Shown here: positions 32,904-43,855 of the stretch, in pieces
Layout: every line of letters starts with the position of its first letter
Position numbering within the stretch: the first letter of the stretch is position 1
Assembly (NCBI RefSeq): GCF_035083965.1
Contig: NC_089722.1
Coordinates: 43,586,697-43,650,696, forward strand
Direction: 5' to 3'
DNA from: Branchiostoma lanceolatum
Lineage: Eukaryota > Chordata > Leptocardii > Amphioxiformes > Branchiostomatidae
Length of the DNA: 64,000 nucleotides
Translations under genes and position numbers: made by a program
Notes under the pieces: model-generated
What the model was told of the DNA's origin: nothing
Database searches by the model: none
The model's input: only the letters and a program-made list of their open reading frames with translations

Positions 32904-33504
32904 CGCCACTGCTCTAAAAGTCGAATTTCAAGGAGTATCAGGGCCCTTACACACCTGTCAAATTCACCGTGTAATGGTTGTGTACATGGGTTTCAGGGAT
33001 CACCGTGTCCGGTCCTAGATTTTTTCTTACACACCTGGACCTGGAAAGTGGATGGGAATTTACGGCACCCTTACACTTGACGTGTAGTGGAAAATGGATT
33101 ACAAAAGGATGGCAATTATATACGGCCTTTCGTGCATTCTAGATGACAATTACCTGTGCATTACTGACGTAAAATTATGTTCTACTGGTAGAAAGCGGAA
33201 CAAAATGGCTTGAATTAACGTGATCTAATTTTCATGAGTATATTAAAGGGGCCATCTGCTACAAGCGAGATAGAAGCGTTTCTGCCAGCTGCAGATCGTC
33301 CGTCCGAACAAAATTAGCGTTCCAATATGTTGAATGTCGTTTATTTTGAAATCCACCTAGGTCGACAAGAAAGGTCTCCAAAAACACTAATATCACGATT
33401 AGTGAGGCTGGGTTTTGAACGTGCCGACATTTCCAACGGGGAACCGCGCGGGACGCCGCTAGATCCAAACGACGGTCGCGATCGTTCTGAGCTGGGCGAC
33501 ATTT

Positions 33505-33620
33505 ATATCGCCCAGAGACCCCCGCCCGCCAGAGACCCCGCCCGCCCTGCTGAGGCCCTCGCCCGCCCTGCTGAGCCCCCCGCCCGCTCAGAAACCCGCG
33601 CCCGTTCAGGAACCCGCCCT
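33505..33620. repeat. GC-rich imperfect tandem repeat
   Basis: Units of about 21 bp (cgcccgccctgctgagg type) sit inside the CACTA-like element, far more GC-rich than the surroundings. Confidence 0.65.
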
Positions 33621-34254
33621 GGCCCGAAAGCCACAGCTGATCATGAAATATACAAAAGGCGGTTAACTAGGATATGAGATAATCTCATAACTTTTTTCCC
33701 GACACGAAAACCGATGTCCAAATGCCCAATGATAAAACATTCAAAGCAAAATGAGTATTATACTAAAAATCACAGACCCTCTTGTTTAACGAAGTCGATA
33801 CATAAGCGGCTCTATCTGATGTATAGATAGCATGCGCTACAGTTCCATCACAGTGGCAGACCTAACCCTACAAGTTGATTTGAAATGTACTGTTGTAGAA
33901 TAGTCATTTTCTTGGTGTGAATACAAACATTCAGTTTATTGCTTTGGTTGGATGTGTATTGTGTTGTCTGGTGCGTTTCTTCTTAGACAGAAACCACAAG
34001 CGCCCGGCGTTCAATGTTCTTCATTAGAAAAAGGTGACCCGATTCAGCGTGAAGTTATTCGTTAATTATAAACAAGATGTACTATTAAGCTTTACATTGC
34101 AGTTCGAATGCTTATTGAGTTTAATTGTCTGTCCAGCGCAGTGTTGATATGCATAATGTTATCTACAAACTGAATGATATGCTTTGTCTGAACAAAGGAA
34201 AGCTAATGTTTATAAATGTTTTGATTCTGGAAAAAAGCAACCCATGATGTCAGC

Positions 34255-34378
34255 TAGCCGTGGCGACTCTGGTGGAAAGGCTTATTTTACTTGTAAATCA
34301 ATATTACATTGTCTTCCTCCGGAATACTATAATGATATACAAGCAAACTACGTCTTACCACTTGAGTCGTCGCGGCTA
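34255..34378. mobile_element. 124-bp MULE-like MITE with perfect 9-bp target duplication
   Basis: GATGTCAGC is repeated at 34246-34254 and 34379-34387. The left end TAGCCGTGGCGACT is identical to that of the 12992 element; the right end is its near complement. It is nested in the CACTA-like element. Confidence 0.8.
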
Positions 34379-34782
34379 GATGTCAGCTTATGCTAAAAAG
34401 TATTCACTGGGCGTCCATATTTGGCCATGCAAATAATCGAACCCAATATGATGAATACTTGGGCAGTAGAATAAGACAATTATAGAACGTAACATTTAGC
34501 CTTGTGTGGCACGTCTACACCCCCAACCCAATTTCAGTGTTTAGCAGAAATAGATGTTCTTTGTTTTGGAATAAGACAGTTTGTCTCAAACCCACGGTTA
34601 AATCATACAATTGTGGTTCTAATGGTATACGACGTAACGTCATAACATTTTCCCGACACGAAAAAAACAATATGAAAAGCAAAATGTTTGGATTTTGTTT
34701 TACAGTCTAGTAGATGGTATACGGGTAGATGAACAACAGGCCATGCATGGTCTATCTGATTCTGAAATCTACGAGTTGATGC

Positions 34783-34804
34783 AAGGACATTATATAATGT
34801 CCTT
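34783..34804. repeat. perfect 22-bp palindrome
   Basis: aaggacattat followed by its exact complement; a second aaggacattatata lies at 34817. Within the CACTA-like element. Confidence 0.6.
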
Positions 34805-35116
34805 AGTTGATGTGAACAAGGACATTATATATAGCCTCCTTGATGTGAAGCTGTGCTTTTGTGAAAATGTGCCCGTTGTAAAAACAATTATCAGTTTAAT
34901 GTGTAATGTGCGTCTGGGGTTTTGTTTCTAAGACAAAGGTCACAAACAATCTTATTTTTCTGTATTCATTTTGTGTATAGACTGAGGTGTTTTTTAAAGT
35001 CACATAAATCTGGACTACAGTGCGTATCACTTTGATAAGAAGAAAGATTAACGACACACACGAATTACAATCAACATAGGCACTAAGTCCGTGTCTCCGT
35101 GCTAACTTCCTTGGTA

Positions 35117-35143
35117 CAACACACACACACACACACACACACA
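35117..35143. repeat. (CA)n microsatellite
   Basis: About 13 CA units. Confidence 0.9.
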
Positions 35144-36284
35144 TGTTTATCTTGCAATGAATGGTGTCCATAGCTTTTTAGTGATATTTTTCTAAAACAT
35201 GTAATATTTGGACTCGATTTCTTCAATTTATGTCGCTAGTTATATAGTCGATAGTACGATGTACTTACAACTTCACTTTGTACTGCTAACGAACCTATTG
35301 CTTTTTCAAGCTGTTGTCGATAAGACACAGCCGCATGTTTTTACACCTTCCCTGGCAGGTATTGTGTAACTGGGAAATACTAGTAATCAGGCAGTTCAAA
35401 GCTAAATGTATACAATAGACATACCTGGCGTTTCACAGGTAATTGTGTCTATGTCCATGCAATTTATGTAAAGGAATGTACAACCAATAGCATTGCTTCT
35501 GGGACGTGATTTAAAAACCATGACCAATCAACGCTCCTGTTATAATTTTCAAATATTTCAGTTAGCATTTGAGAAGTCCGAGTGGTTGTGTGCAGATGTG
35601 TGCTGTCGCTATCCCTGTGTCTGGATACTAGCGTGGGTTATATCCAGCCATGCCCGGGATTATTTGGAGCTTGCTTACTATTCTACGACGAGACTGAGAC
35701 AAGGGGCTTGCATTGAATGCAGAACATCGCGGCATGGAGCTACATTTCCGACGGTCTTGTGCCTTGTAAAGCACTACAGCCCGGACTTTTGACTATATAT
35801 ACGGCTTTGCCCCGGACTTTTTGTCGGATGAAGAAATTACAACGGCGTGTCCGTCTGGATTGTGGAACGAACCTCATTCTAACAGGCCTACAAAAGCGGC
35901 AAATCATACGGACTGTGCTACCTCGACAGGCTAGGTTTCAGTACGACACTTCTGCGCCACACACGCCCAGCCGAGAGCAGATGACGACGTCTTCTAGAAG
36001 CTAGAACAAATAGACGCTGGCATTTCAAAGGACTACCCGAACAATCGTAATCCGAACAACCGAAGAGCCGGTGATTAACGACATGAATAAAATGAGACAT
36101 CTTTGTTAACACTGATAATCGATAATTCAGACGGAATAAATGTGGCGTTATCACGATATTGATAAAAATCTGAAAAATGTGGAAAGAGGGGAGGGGGGCA
36201 AAATCCAGTAAAAAGGGGGAGGAAGGCAGTAGCCTTGAAGCCGCTTTCCATGACAAAAGAAATATTGAAGGCGTAACCGGGTGG

Positions 36285-36490
36285 ATGCGGGGGGATAATT
36301 AGGTGATAATTGCCGCTAAATTATGCACATCACATCGCCACACGGACCATTACACGGTGAATTTCCTGCTATACCGCAATAGCGCACTCCATAGGCCAGA
36401 ACCCGGGGAGATAATGAGGTGATAATTGCCGCTAAATTATTCACATAACATCGCCACACGGACCAATACACGTTGAATTTCCTGCAGTGT
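36285..36490. repeat. subterminal direct repeat, ~118-bp period
   Basis: ataattgccgctaaattat and cgccacacggacca...gaatttcctgc occur twice near the right end of the CACTA-like element. Such subterminal repeats are common in that superfamily. Confidence 0.6.
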
Positions 36491-36705
36491 ATGGTCATTT
36501 CAAGGGTATGTGTCCGGGGGTGTAAGGCCCTTTAAACGTCCTGAACACGGTAGTGGTCCATCTCCGAGAGAATCTAGGGAACGTACAGGACCGGACGCGC
36601 AACGTAAACAGGTCCGAAATCCCATGATTCTGACGGAAATGCAGAATTTCCATGAACGTGTAAGGCAATTTCTGACCCTGAAATTCGGCTTTCCGCGCAG
36701 TGCGC

Positions 36706-37778
36706 TTAAAATCGGCAATTCGTGCTGTAGAATAACTACAAACCTCGCACTTGCAGGGTTTCTCCCCAGTGTGGTTAGCCATGTGACCCTTCAAATCGGA
36801 CTTTTGAATTGCAGAATAACCGCAAACCTCACACCTGTAAGGTTTCTCACCAGTGTGGGTAGCCATGTGGCGCTTTAAGTTAGACTTTCGTGCTGTAGAA
36901 TAGCCACATAATTCACACTTGTATACTTTCTCCCCAGTGTGCGCAGCCATGTGATACTTCAAATCGGACTTTCGTATTGCAGAATAATCACAAACTCCAC
37001 ACTTGTATGGTTTCTCACCAGTGTGTCTAGCCATGTGCTGCTTTAAGTGAGACATTTGTGCTGCAGAATAGCCACAAATGCCACATTGGTAAGGTTTCTC
37101 CCAAGTGTGTGTAACCATGTGACGCTTCAAATTACACTTCAAGGCAGTGGAGTAAGCACACGTCTCACAGCTGTATGGCTTCTCATCAGTGTGTGTAGCC
37201 CTGTGCAACTTCAAGTAAGACATATGTACTGCAGAATAATCACAGACTTCACATTTGTACCGTTTCTCACCAGTGTGTGTAGCCATGTGACTCTTCAAAT
37301 TGCTTTTCCGTGCTGTGGAGTAAGCACACATCTCACAGCTGTATGGCTTCTCACCAGTGTGTGACCTCATATGAACCTTTAAATATTCTTTGGTTACTGT
37401 AGAGAAGTTGCACTGTGGGCATTTATACGGCCGGTAGTTACTGTGTTTCGCCATGACGTGACATTTTAGGGTAGGCTTTCGTGCAGCGGAATAGTCGCAG
37501 ACAGCGCAATGAAAAGGTCTCTCACCACCGTGAGTTGCCTTGACATCATTTCCAAGATCTTCCTTTGTTTGTTTACTTTCACCCGCGGCGTGCGACGTCC
37601 TATTGTGCCGTTTCAGGGCGGACATCTTGGATGTGGAGAACCCGCATTCCCGACATCGATGTGGTCCCTCACGGCTGTGAGTCTTGCGGCGCTGTTTCCT
37701 TGTCCCTCCATGGTCTGTTTCTGGACAAGCCTGTTTCTCTTCTGTGTGTTCATGCAGATCTTCTGCTGCTTCTTCCAT
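36706..37778 (-). pseudogene. 5' portion of the disrupted family-2 zinc-finger gene
   Basis: It starts MEEAAEDLHEHTEEKQ immediately after a minus-strand acceptor (ctcttactag). Ten complete fingers and most of an eleventh (CEVCSYSTARIADFKR) are intact. Fingers 1-6 correspond one to one with the 23189 gene. At 36705 the CACTA-like element begins, and the open frame runs on inside it to 36495, adding about 70 transposon-derived residues. A truncated 10-finger protein with that tail could still be made. The rest of the gene is at 32219-32903. Confidence 0.85.
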
Positions 37779-38159
37779 CTAGTAAGAGCGAAAAAAGTTA
37801 GAAGTAAACAAGAAAACTTGGTGTTGTAACATGTTTGACACAATGAAATGATGTCAAGAACGCGCTAGATGATAACTACTTCGGCCATCACGGAAACCAC
37901 TTGCCCCACTACCAAGTTTCCACCCGATCTCTAAATATATTAAGTGCAGGCCTAAGTAATGGGGCCTAGTGTAAATTTACTTGGTGTGATGTTTGCCCTA
38001 GAGCCGAGGAGCTAAGGCCTACAGAGGCCCCGGAAACAGTCTGGTACCCAGGCTAACCGAGTCTCCCAGGGACCGCTCTCCGCTCTTCTACATCTGGTAT
38101 TGATTACAGGGATGCCATGACGTCACCTAGTGCCGTGTCGCTTGTGTCTAAACACCACG
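37779..38159. other. intron/upstream region of the broken family-2 gene
   Basis: Nothing recognisable beyond the acceptor next to 37778. Confidence 0.4.
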
Positions 38160-38560
38160 TCAACAAGTTATAAAATGTGCCCTGAACAGACCGACAGTCA
38201 AAGCATGGATTTGAACGAGAGCAAAGGTTCTATTACCCTGCTGTGCACGCTTACTTACTGACATCGTCATAGCTGACACTGTGACAGATTTTAGTTCTAC
38301 CCCCCCCCCCCCCCCTCCCCCCATATCCCGGCACCATTACGACAGGGAGTTGTAAAAACAAGCTCCAGTCTAACCTGAGTCACAGCTTGGCCGCCAGGAC
38401 GCTCTAGGAAAGACGCCTCCTCTGTCAGGTTGGACGACATTTCTCTCCAACCTTTCCAACTCTCGTAAACAAACGTCACAGAAACGTCACAGTGTGACCT
38501 CACTCCTAAAAGGTCAAGGGTTACAGTGCCTGGCCCCAGTGCTACCAATAACGACACTGT
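38160..38560. promoter_or_regulatory. second copy of the conserved divergent-intergenic block
   Basis: Homologous to 27160-27540, with the same position and orientation between a family-2 start and a family-1 promoter. It includes a poly-C run (about 38301-38316), paired aacgtcac motifs (about 38474-38493) and a possible minus-strand donor CAG/GTTAGA near 38375. Probable family-2 promoter/first exon. Confidence 0.45.
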
Positions 38561-38698
38561 ATGCAACCTCCTTGATGTATGTTAATACATAAATATCCCG
38601 TGTATATAAGAACAGTCCTATTTTGAGTTTAGAAAAGGGAACAAAGAAAGAAAAGTACACAAATATAAAGATGGATTTGTGCGATGCTTCTATAATGT

Positions 38699-38836
38699 AG
38701 GCAGAACTTCCCACACACTAACTGGGTAATCAGGCACAAAATATGACCTTTCACCCCACGCTAAGTTCAGCTATCACCCGCCGTTGTTTCGCCCAGAAGA
38801 CGCCTGCAGTTTTCGTGACGGCAAACAGAGAAGCAG
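38699..38836 (+). promoter_or_regulatory. promoter module and 5' exon of the 39716 gene
   Basis: First DR1-like site intact (tgacctttcacccc); second altered (ttcagctatcaccc). Exon ends GAAGCAG; donor GTAAGAA at 38837. Confidence 0.58.
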
Positions 38837-39713
38837 GTAAGAACTTGATTTACCATAAATATCTGCCTTATCTTAAAGCAGAGGAGCTATAGGTTATTTC
38901 TATGGTGTATGGGTGACATCAGGACTGAAAGGTAGGCTTTTCGGGGTCAGAATTTTGGCGATTGGGGAGGGGGGCGAAACTACACATCTACATCTACATA
39001 GGTGTTGCCCCCAAATAACCCCTTCGAATTCAGGGGCAAAGTAGGGGGGGAGTTGAGGTCCCGGGCTAAGGCGGGCACGGAACGACTTGTCAACTACACG
39101 TCACATCGCTCGGGACTAAAGGGCCATTTTTGTTAGAGTAGAGTAGAGTAGAATTTAGTTAGAAAAGCTCTAAGAAGGATCCTGCCGTACTGTGATTCAC
39201 TTTATATTCATGGTAACAAAATTTCACGGCGTACGGAAAATGGACATTTTCACTGAACTTTAACTTCAAGGATGGATGTGTGAAGGAAGCATAAATGATA
39301 ACAGCAGTTTTTTTTCCCGGTGATGATAAGTTCATGGAGCAGAGGTCACCGTGAAAACAGTTAATATGAAGTTACAGTGAAAGAAGAAAAATACAGTATC
39401 ACTAAGTAATCCTATAAGTATAGACAGAATTACAACAGAAACAATATTAATGGTAAAAGCAAAATTTCATGTCATGTATGTGTAGTAACCTTTGGAAATA
39501 CTCATGATAAAAATGAGGGGCGGAGAAGGGGCCTAGCAAGGGAAGAGTACAAGTGGGATAGGTTTTACCGTCATTACGATGTGAGTTAAGGCTTGACAGT
39601 AGTGGCAACTTCCCATTTTTGGTATAAGGAGAAAAAATACACCCTTGACGTATCGTTTTTTTTTCAAATGATTTGTTTAATCTTTTCAAATTGTTTGTCA
39701 ATTATTATCTTAG
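38837..39713 (+). other. intron 1 of the 39716 gene
   Basis: Donor at 38837, acceptor caattattatcttag ending at 39713. It contains the LINE tail at 38986 and a (TAGAG)n tract (39136-39155). Confidence 0.6.
38986..39091 (-). mobile_element. very short LINE 3' tail with 8-bp target duplication
   Basis: aactacac is repeated at 38978-38985 and 39092-39099. On the minus strand the insert ends in a tgtagatgtagat microsatellite tail, as truncated LINE copies do. Confidence 0.6.
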
Positions 39714-39715
39714 AC

Positions 39716-41185
39716 ATGGCAGAGGCAGGTAATGGGTCTCCTACTGCTGTTCCCCAGAACTTCTGTGACGGGTCTCCTGCTGCAGTTTTATTCAATAGGG
39801 ATACAAGCAATGTCACAGAACAGCCAGCAGGAGCCAAAACAAGTTTTAAACATCAGCCAGGACCAGATACTGCTGAGAAACCCTACATATTATGCGGGGA
39901 GTGTGGACACAAGACAGCTGACACGAGTAATCTAAAGAGACATATGAGAACCCATACTGGTGAAAAACCCTACAAGTGTGACCAGTGTGACTATTCTGCT
40001 GCACAGAAAGGCCATTTGGATCGACATCTAGGAAAACACACCGGTGAGAAACCCTACATGTGTGACGAGTGTGGATACAGGGCAGCTAGGAAGGATAACC
40101 TTTCCAAACATATGAGAACTCATACTGGTGAAAAACCCTACAAGTGTGACCAGTGTGATTATTCCGCTGCACAGAAATCTACATTGGACAACCATCTAGC
40201 CGGACATACAGGTGAGAAACCCTTCATGTGCGGGGAGTGCGGATTCAGGACAGCTCACAAGTGTAGCCTTTCCACTCATATGAGAACCCATACTGGTGAA
40301 AAACCCTACAAGTGTGACCAGTGTGACTATTCCGCTGCACAGAAATCCTCCTTGGACAGCCATCTAGCCAAACACACCAGTGATAAACCCTATATGTGTG
40401 GGGAGTGTGGGTTCAGGACAGCTCACAGGTGTAGCCTTTCCACTCATATGAGAACCCATACTGGTGAAAAAAACTACATGTGTGACCAGTGCGATTATTC
40501 TACAACACAGAAAAGTCATTTGGATCGACATCTAGCAAAACACACGGGTGAGAAACCCTACATGTGTGGCGAGTGTGGGCACAGGACAGCTCTGAAGTCT
40601 GACATGTCCAAACATATGCTAATCCATGGTGAAAAGACCTTCAAGTGTGACCAGTGTAATTATTCCGCTACACAGAAATCCAGTTTGGACCGACATCTAG
40701 CCAAACACACTGGTGATAAACCGTATATGTGTGGGAAGTGTGGGTTCAAGACAGCTCACAAGTATAACCTATCCACTCATATGAGGACCCATACAGGTGA
40801 AAAACCCTACAAATGTGACCAGTGCGATTATTCTACTGCACAGAAAAGTCATTTGGACATACATCTAGCGAAACACACCGGTGAGAAGCCCTACATGTGT
40901 GGCGAGTGCGGGCACAGGACAACTCAAAAGTCTGCCTTATCCATACATATGAGAACCCATACAGGTGAAAAACCCTACAAGTGTGACCAGTGTGACTATT
41001 CTGCTAGACAGAAATCCACCTTAGACAGCCATCGAGCCCAACACACCGGGGAGAAACCCTTCATGTGTGGGGAGTGTGAGTACAGGGCTATCCGAAAGTC
41101 TCAGTTGTCCCGACATATGAGAACCCATACAGGTGAAAGACCCTACAAGTGTGACCAGTGTGACTATTCTGCTGCACATAACTAA
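39716..41185 (+). CDS. family-1 C2H2 zinc-finger protein, 489 aa, 15 fingers plus a partial one
   Basis: The start is the ATG in ttagacATGGC two bases past the acceptor; the longer open frame upstream is intronic. The leader is residues 1-56 and resembles that of the 5550 gene (QPAGAKTSF). Finger 1 has an inserted residue before its first Cys (YILCGEC). Finger 9 lacks one linker residue (IHGEKT). Fingers otherwise alternate regularly. The frame stops inside finger 16 (CDQCDYSAAHN). Further decayed fingers at 41186-41663 match fingers 8-11 of the 2429 gene, suggesting that two arrays were joined by recombination. It is the longest family-1 protein here; probable nuclear DNA binder. Confidence 0.88.
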   Translation: MAEAGNGSPTAVPQNFCDGSPAAVLFNRDTSNVTEQPAGAKTSFKHQPGPDTAEKPYILCGECGHKTADTSNLKRHMRTHTGEKPYKCDQCDYSAAQKGHLDRHLGKHTGEKPYMCDECGYRAARKDNLSKHMRTHTGEKPYKCDQCDYSAAQKSTLDNHLAGHTGEKPFMCGECGFRTAHKCSLSTHMRTHTGEKPYKCDQCDYSAAQKSSLDSHLAKHTSDKPYMCGECGFRTAHRCSLSTHMRTHTGEKNYMCDQCDYSTTQKSHLDRHLAKHTGEKPYMCGECGHRTALKSDMSKHMLIHGEKTFKCDQCNYSATQKSSLDRHLAKHTGDKPYMCGKCGFKTAHKYNLSTHMRTHTGEKPYKCDQCDYSTAQKSHLDIHLAKHTGEKPYMCGECGHRTTQKSALSIHMRTHTGEKPYKCDQCDYSARQKSTLDSHRAQHTGEKPFMCGECEYRAIRKSQLSRHMRTHTGERPYKCDQCDYSAAHN

Positions 41186-41663
41186 GTGTAATTTGGACAG
41201 CCATTTAGCGAAACACATCGGCAAGAAACTATATGTGTGGGATGTGCGGGTACAAAGCAACTAACAATTCTGACTTATCCCAACATTTGAGAATCCACAC
41301 AGGAGAAAAACCCTTCCAGTGTGACCAGTGTGATTATGCCGCTACACATAAATCCACATTGGAGAGACATCTAGTCAAACATACTGGAGAAAACCTACAT
41401 TTGTGTTGAATGTGGGTACATGACAGCTCACAAGTCTCACCTATCCAGACATATGAAAACCCATACTGGTGAAAAACCCTACAAGTGTGACCAGTGCGAC
41501 CATTTATACTGCACAGAAAGTCCATTTCGACCGACATCTAGCAAACCGTTCAGGTGAGAAACCATACATGTGTGGCGAGTGTGGGTACAGGGCAACTGAA
41601 AAGTCTCACTTATCCAAACATATGTTAACACATACCGATGAGAAACCCTTGAAATGTGACTAG
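41186..41663 (+). pseudogene. decayed zinc-finger array segment of the 2429 type
   Basis: Fingers CGMCGYKATNNSDLSQH and CDQCDYAATHKSTLERH remain readable, then a frame break and stop (LHLC), followed by two more fingers in other frames. The order and the TNNSDLS signature match fingers 9-12 of the 2429/49683 genes. Confidence 0.7.
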
Positions 41664-43050
41664 GGTGACTATTCTGCTGCACAGAATCCAAATATCTCCA
41701 TACATAAGAGAATTTCTACAAATATAATAACACTGTGCAGAATCTTTATACTCTTTATCCTCTATCGAGTATTATTATGTGTGGCATTCGTGGAAAACCC
41801 TGCAACAGGGAGGAGCATGGTTTGTTGGAAGTGTTAGTATAGGTTAAGTATAAAGACATGTTATAACTCGATATCAAATAAATCACTGTCAAATCTAAAA
41901 TAGGCTATCCTGACGACTGACTCTGTACTGACCTACAAAAACGATTGTTAATTTTCTCCCCTTTTTTACTAGCCTAAACACTATATATATTATATAACTA
42001 ACGATTCCGCTATACACTCACTGTATACCCGGAGTGATTAACATCATGAAGAATGGCGAAGGCAGCCTGTGTTATATGAAGCGACTGCAATGGCTGACAT
42101 GTAAGAACAAAGTTGACTTAAAACATGATAGTTTCTGACAAGGTAAAATAAAATAATCTGACATAAGAATAGTCTCCATTTCATTTTCCTTGCTTGGTCT
42201 GCGTCCTGTACTTCGCACAATTCGTACATGTTATAAGTGTTGAAGTTTTCCCACTTATTTTTTTCTCACATCTTTCAAAATGTTGTGCTTCAGTGTAACA
42301 CATGTTCGTAGAGTTAAAGGCTGTGATGTTTATTTTCTCATTTATTTACTAACGTAAACACTATATATTGATACACCAATGATGTTTAGTTTCTCATTTA
42401 TTTACTCTCCTAAACATTATATATTGATACACTAATTATTGTGCCATATCAGGAGTTAAAAATGTTATATGAAGCAACTGTTATTATAAGAACACAATTG
42501 ATTCAATTACTGACAAAATAAAAAGTTTAATAAAAGAACAGATTCCTTTCCATTTTTACCTTTGTCGCATATGCATGTTGTTGTGCTGGCCGCGCACAGT
42601 GTCATATCTTTCTAGCGTTATGAATTCCATTTCCATCACACAGCACCCCCATGTAACTCCTTTACTGTTGTACCCCGTTATTCTTGCCGTACGCACTAGA
42701 AATTCGTGCCGTAGCCGCTATCATGAATCACATGATTACTACCAACACAGATGTGCGTCCATGATAATAATAGTTTATATTTACACTAAGAGCTAACAAT
42801 GATTCAGAAAGTATATTTATATGTGTAAGGAGTATATAATGTGCGAACACCAGTTATACACGCAAAATTTTCAAGGCAAAAAAACACCACAGTTACAAAG
42901 TGGCTTCTGTGTACTCGATGCTTCTCACCTCCGTTGGTGATTTTTCTTCCCATTTGAATTGCATTGACTCCTTGTATGACATTCACTACTGGCAAAAAAA
43001 TGAAGGCGGCCATAAAAGGAAAACAGACAGGGCAGGGTTTAGCCCCTCTG
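41664..43050 (+). other. 3' UTR and spacer; no gene seen
   Basis: AATAAA at 42147-42152, and a duplicated 3' module ending near 42522. 42540-43000 is homologous to 11500-12000. Confidence 0.5.
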
Positions 43051-43202
43051 TAATGTAGGCAGAAATATCCACTCACTAACTGGGTAATGAGGAACAGAAT
43101 AAAATGACCTTTAACCTCACGATAAGTTCACCTTTCACCCGCTGCTACGCCGACAAGACGCTTGCAGGCTCGTGTGAGGCTAAAAATCATCACTTGAAGC
43201 AG
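43051..43202 (+). promoter_or_regulatory. promoter module and 5' exon of the 45001 gene
   Basis: First DR1-like site modified (tgacctttaacctc), second intact (ttcacctttcaccc). Exon ends TTGAAGCAG; donor GTAAGAA at 43203. Confidence 0.55.
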
Positions 43203-43392
43203 GTAAGAACTTGAGTTATGCTAAATATCTGCCTTATCATTAAGAAGAGGAGCTATAGGACATTTGTACGGTGTATTGGCGACATGAGCACGGTGTATAG
43301 GACTTTTCGGGGTGAGAAAATTGTAGGAGGGGGGCGAAACCACACGTCAAGAAGTCTTTGGAGACAAAATCATCGTTTTTGCTAGAAAGAAG

Positions 43393-43747
43393 TAGTGCTG
43401 CGTTGATTCGGTACAGATACCGGATCATGAAGTACCGGTACTGTACCGATATAATTTTACACCAAGTATGTGCGTATTTTGTGACATATCTCCTGACCTC
43501 AATCAACACCAAACGTGACCAAAGTGACACATTGGAACAGCGTAACTTATATGCAACAGATAATTCAGGCAGGCCGGGAGTTTTGATAGCAAGACCAATA
43601 AAGATACTGACAAGTTGAAAACAGTTTATATATGATTTTGTCATTGAAAAAGTTCAGAAAGACACATGTTAATTTTTCAAATAGGTCCGGACCTGTACCT
43701 AAACCTCTGTACCGGTACCTGATGTTACGTTTAGGTACGCAGCACTA
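43393..43747. mobile_element. MITE-like element with TAGTGCTGCG ends
   Basis: Ends tagtgctgcg and cgcagcacta; the interior has self-complementary gtaccgg runs. The terminal motif resembles hAT MITEs, but no clean 8-bp duplication was found. Confidence 0.45.
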
Positions 43748-43855
43748 CTAAGAATGGTGCTACAGTACCACAAAAATGAGACAGAATTGCCACAGAAACA
43801 ATGATAAGGCTAAACAAAAATTTCCAGGTCATGCATGCGTAGTCAACTTTGGAAA

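Larger units (their letters stand above)
32907..36702. mobile_element. 3.8-kb CACTA/EnSpm-like element splitting a zinc-finger gene
   Basis: The termini are CACTGC...GCAGTG. The inverted ends are CACTGCTCTAAAAGTCGAAT (left) and CACTGCGCGGAAAGCCGAAT (right, minus strand). The 3-bp target CGC is repeated at 32904-32906 and 36703-36705. Without element and one CGC, the minus-strand finger frame continues exactly. Subterminal CTTACAC motifs recur. No transposase is recognised; the longest ORF is about 116 residues, so it is probably non-autonomous. It contains a MULE-like MITE, GC-rich repeats and a (CA)n tract. Confidence 0.8.

Noticed and set aside
33327..33677. Pro/Ala/Arg-rich 116-residue ORF inside the CACTA-like element
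   Set aside because: It is produced by a GC-rich tandem repeat; no domain, and the frame is not supported by codon pattern.
34184..36004. Several 70-99 residue ORFs inside the CACTA-like element as a possible transposase
   Set aside because: They are short, overlap in different frames and show no recognisable EnSpm motifs; a decayed or captured coding region is possible but cannot be identified.
38297..38566. Minus-strand 89-residue ORF, similar to one at 27189-27458, as a gene
   Set aside because: The similarity (EEASFLERPGGQAV/GEASFRERLGNQAV) is what a conserved noncoding or first-exon block would give; the remaining protein sequence is not conserved.
39593..39715. N-terminal extensions of the coding exons upstream of MAEA (also at 13817, 52767, 56154)
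   Set aside because: The extra codons lie in the polypyrimidine tract and intron before the AG acceptor; paralogues share only the ATG after the acceptor.
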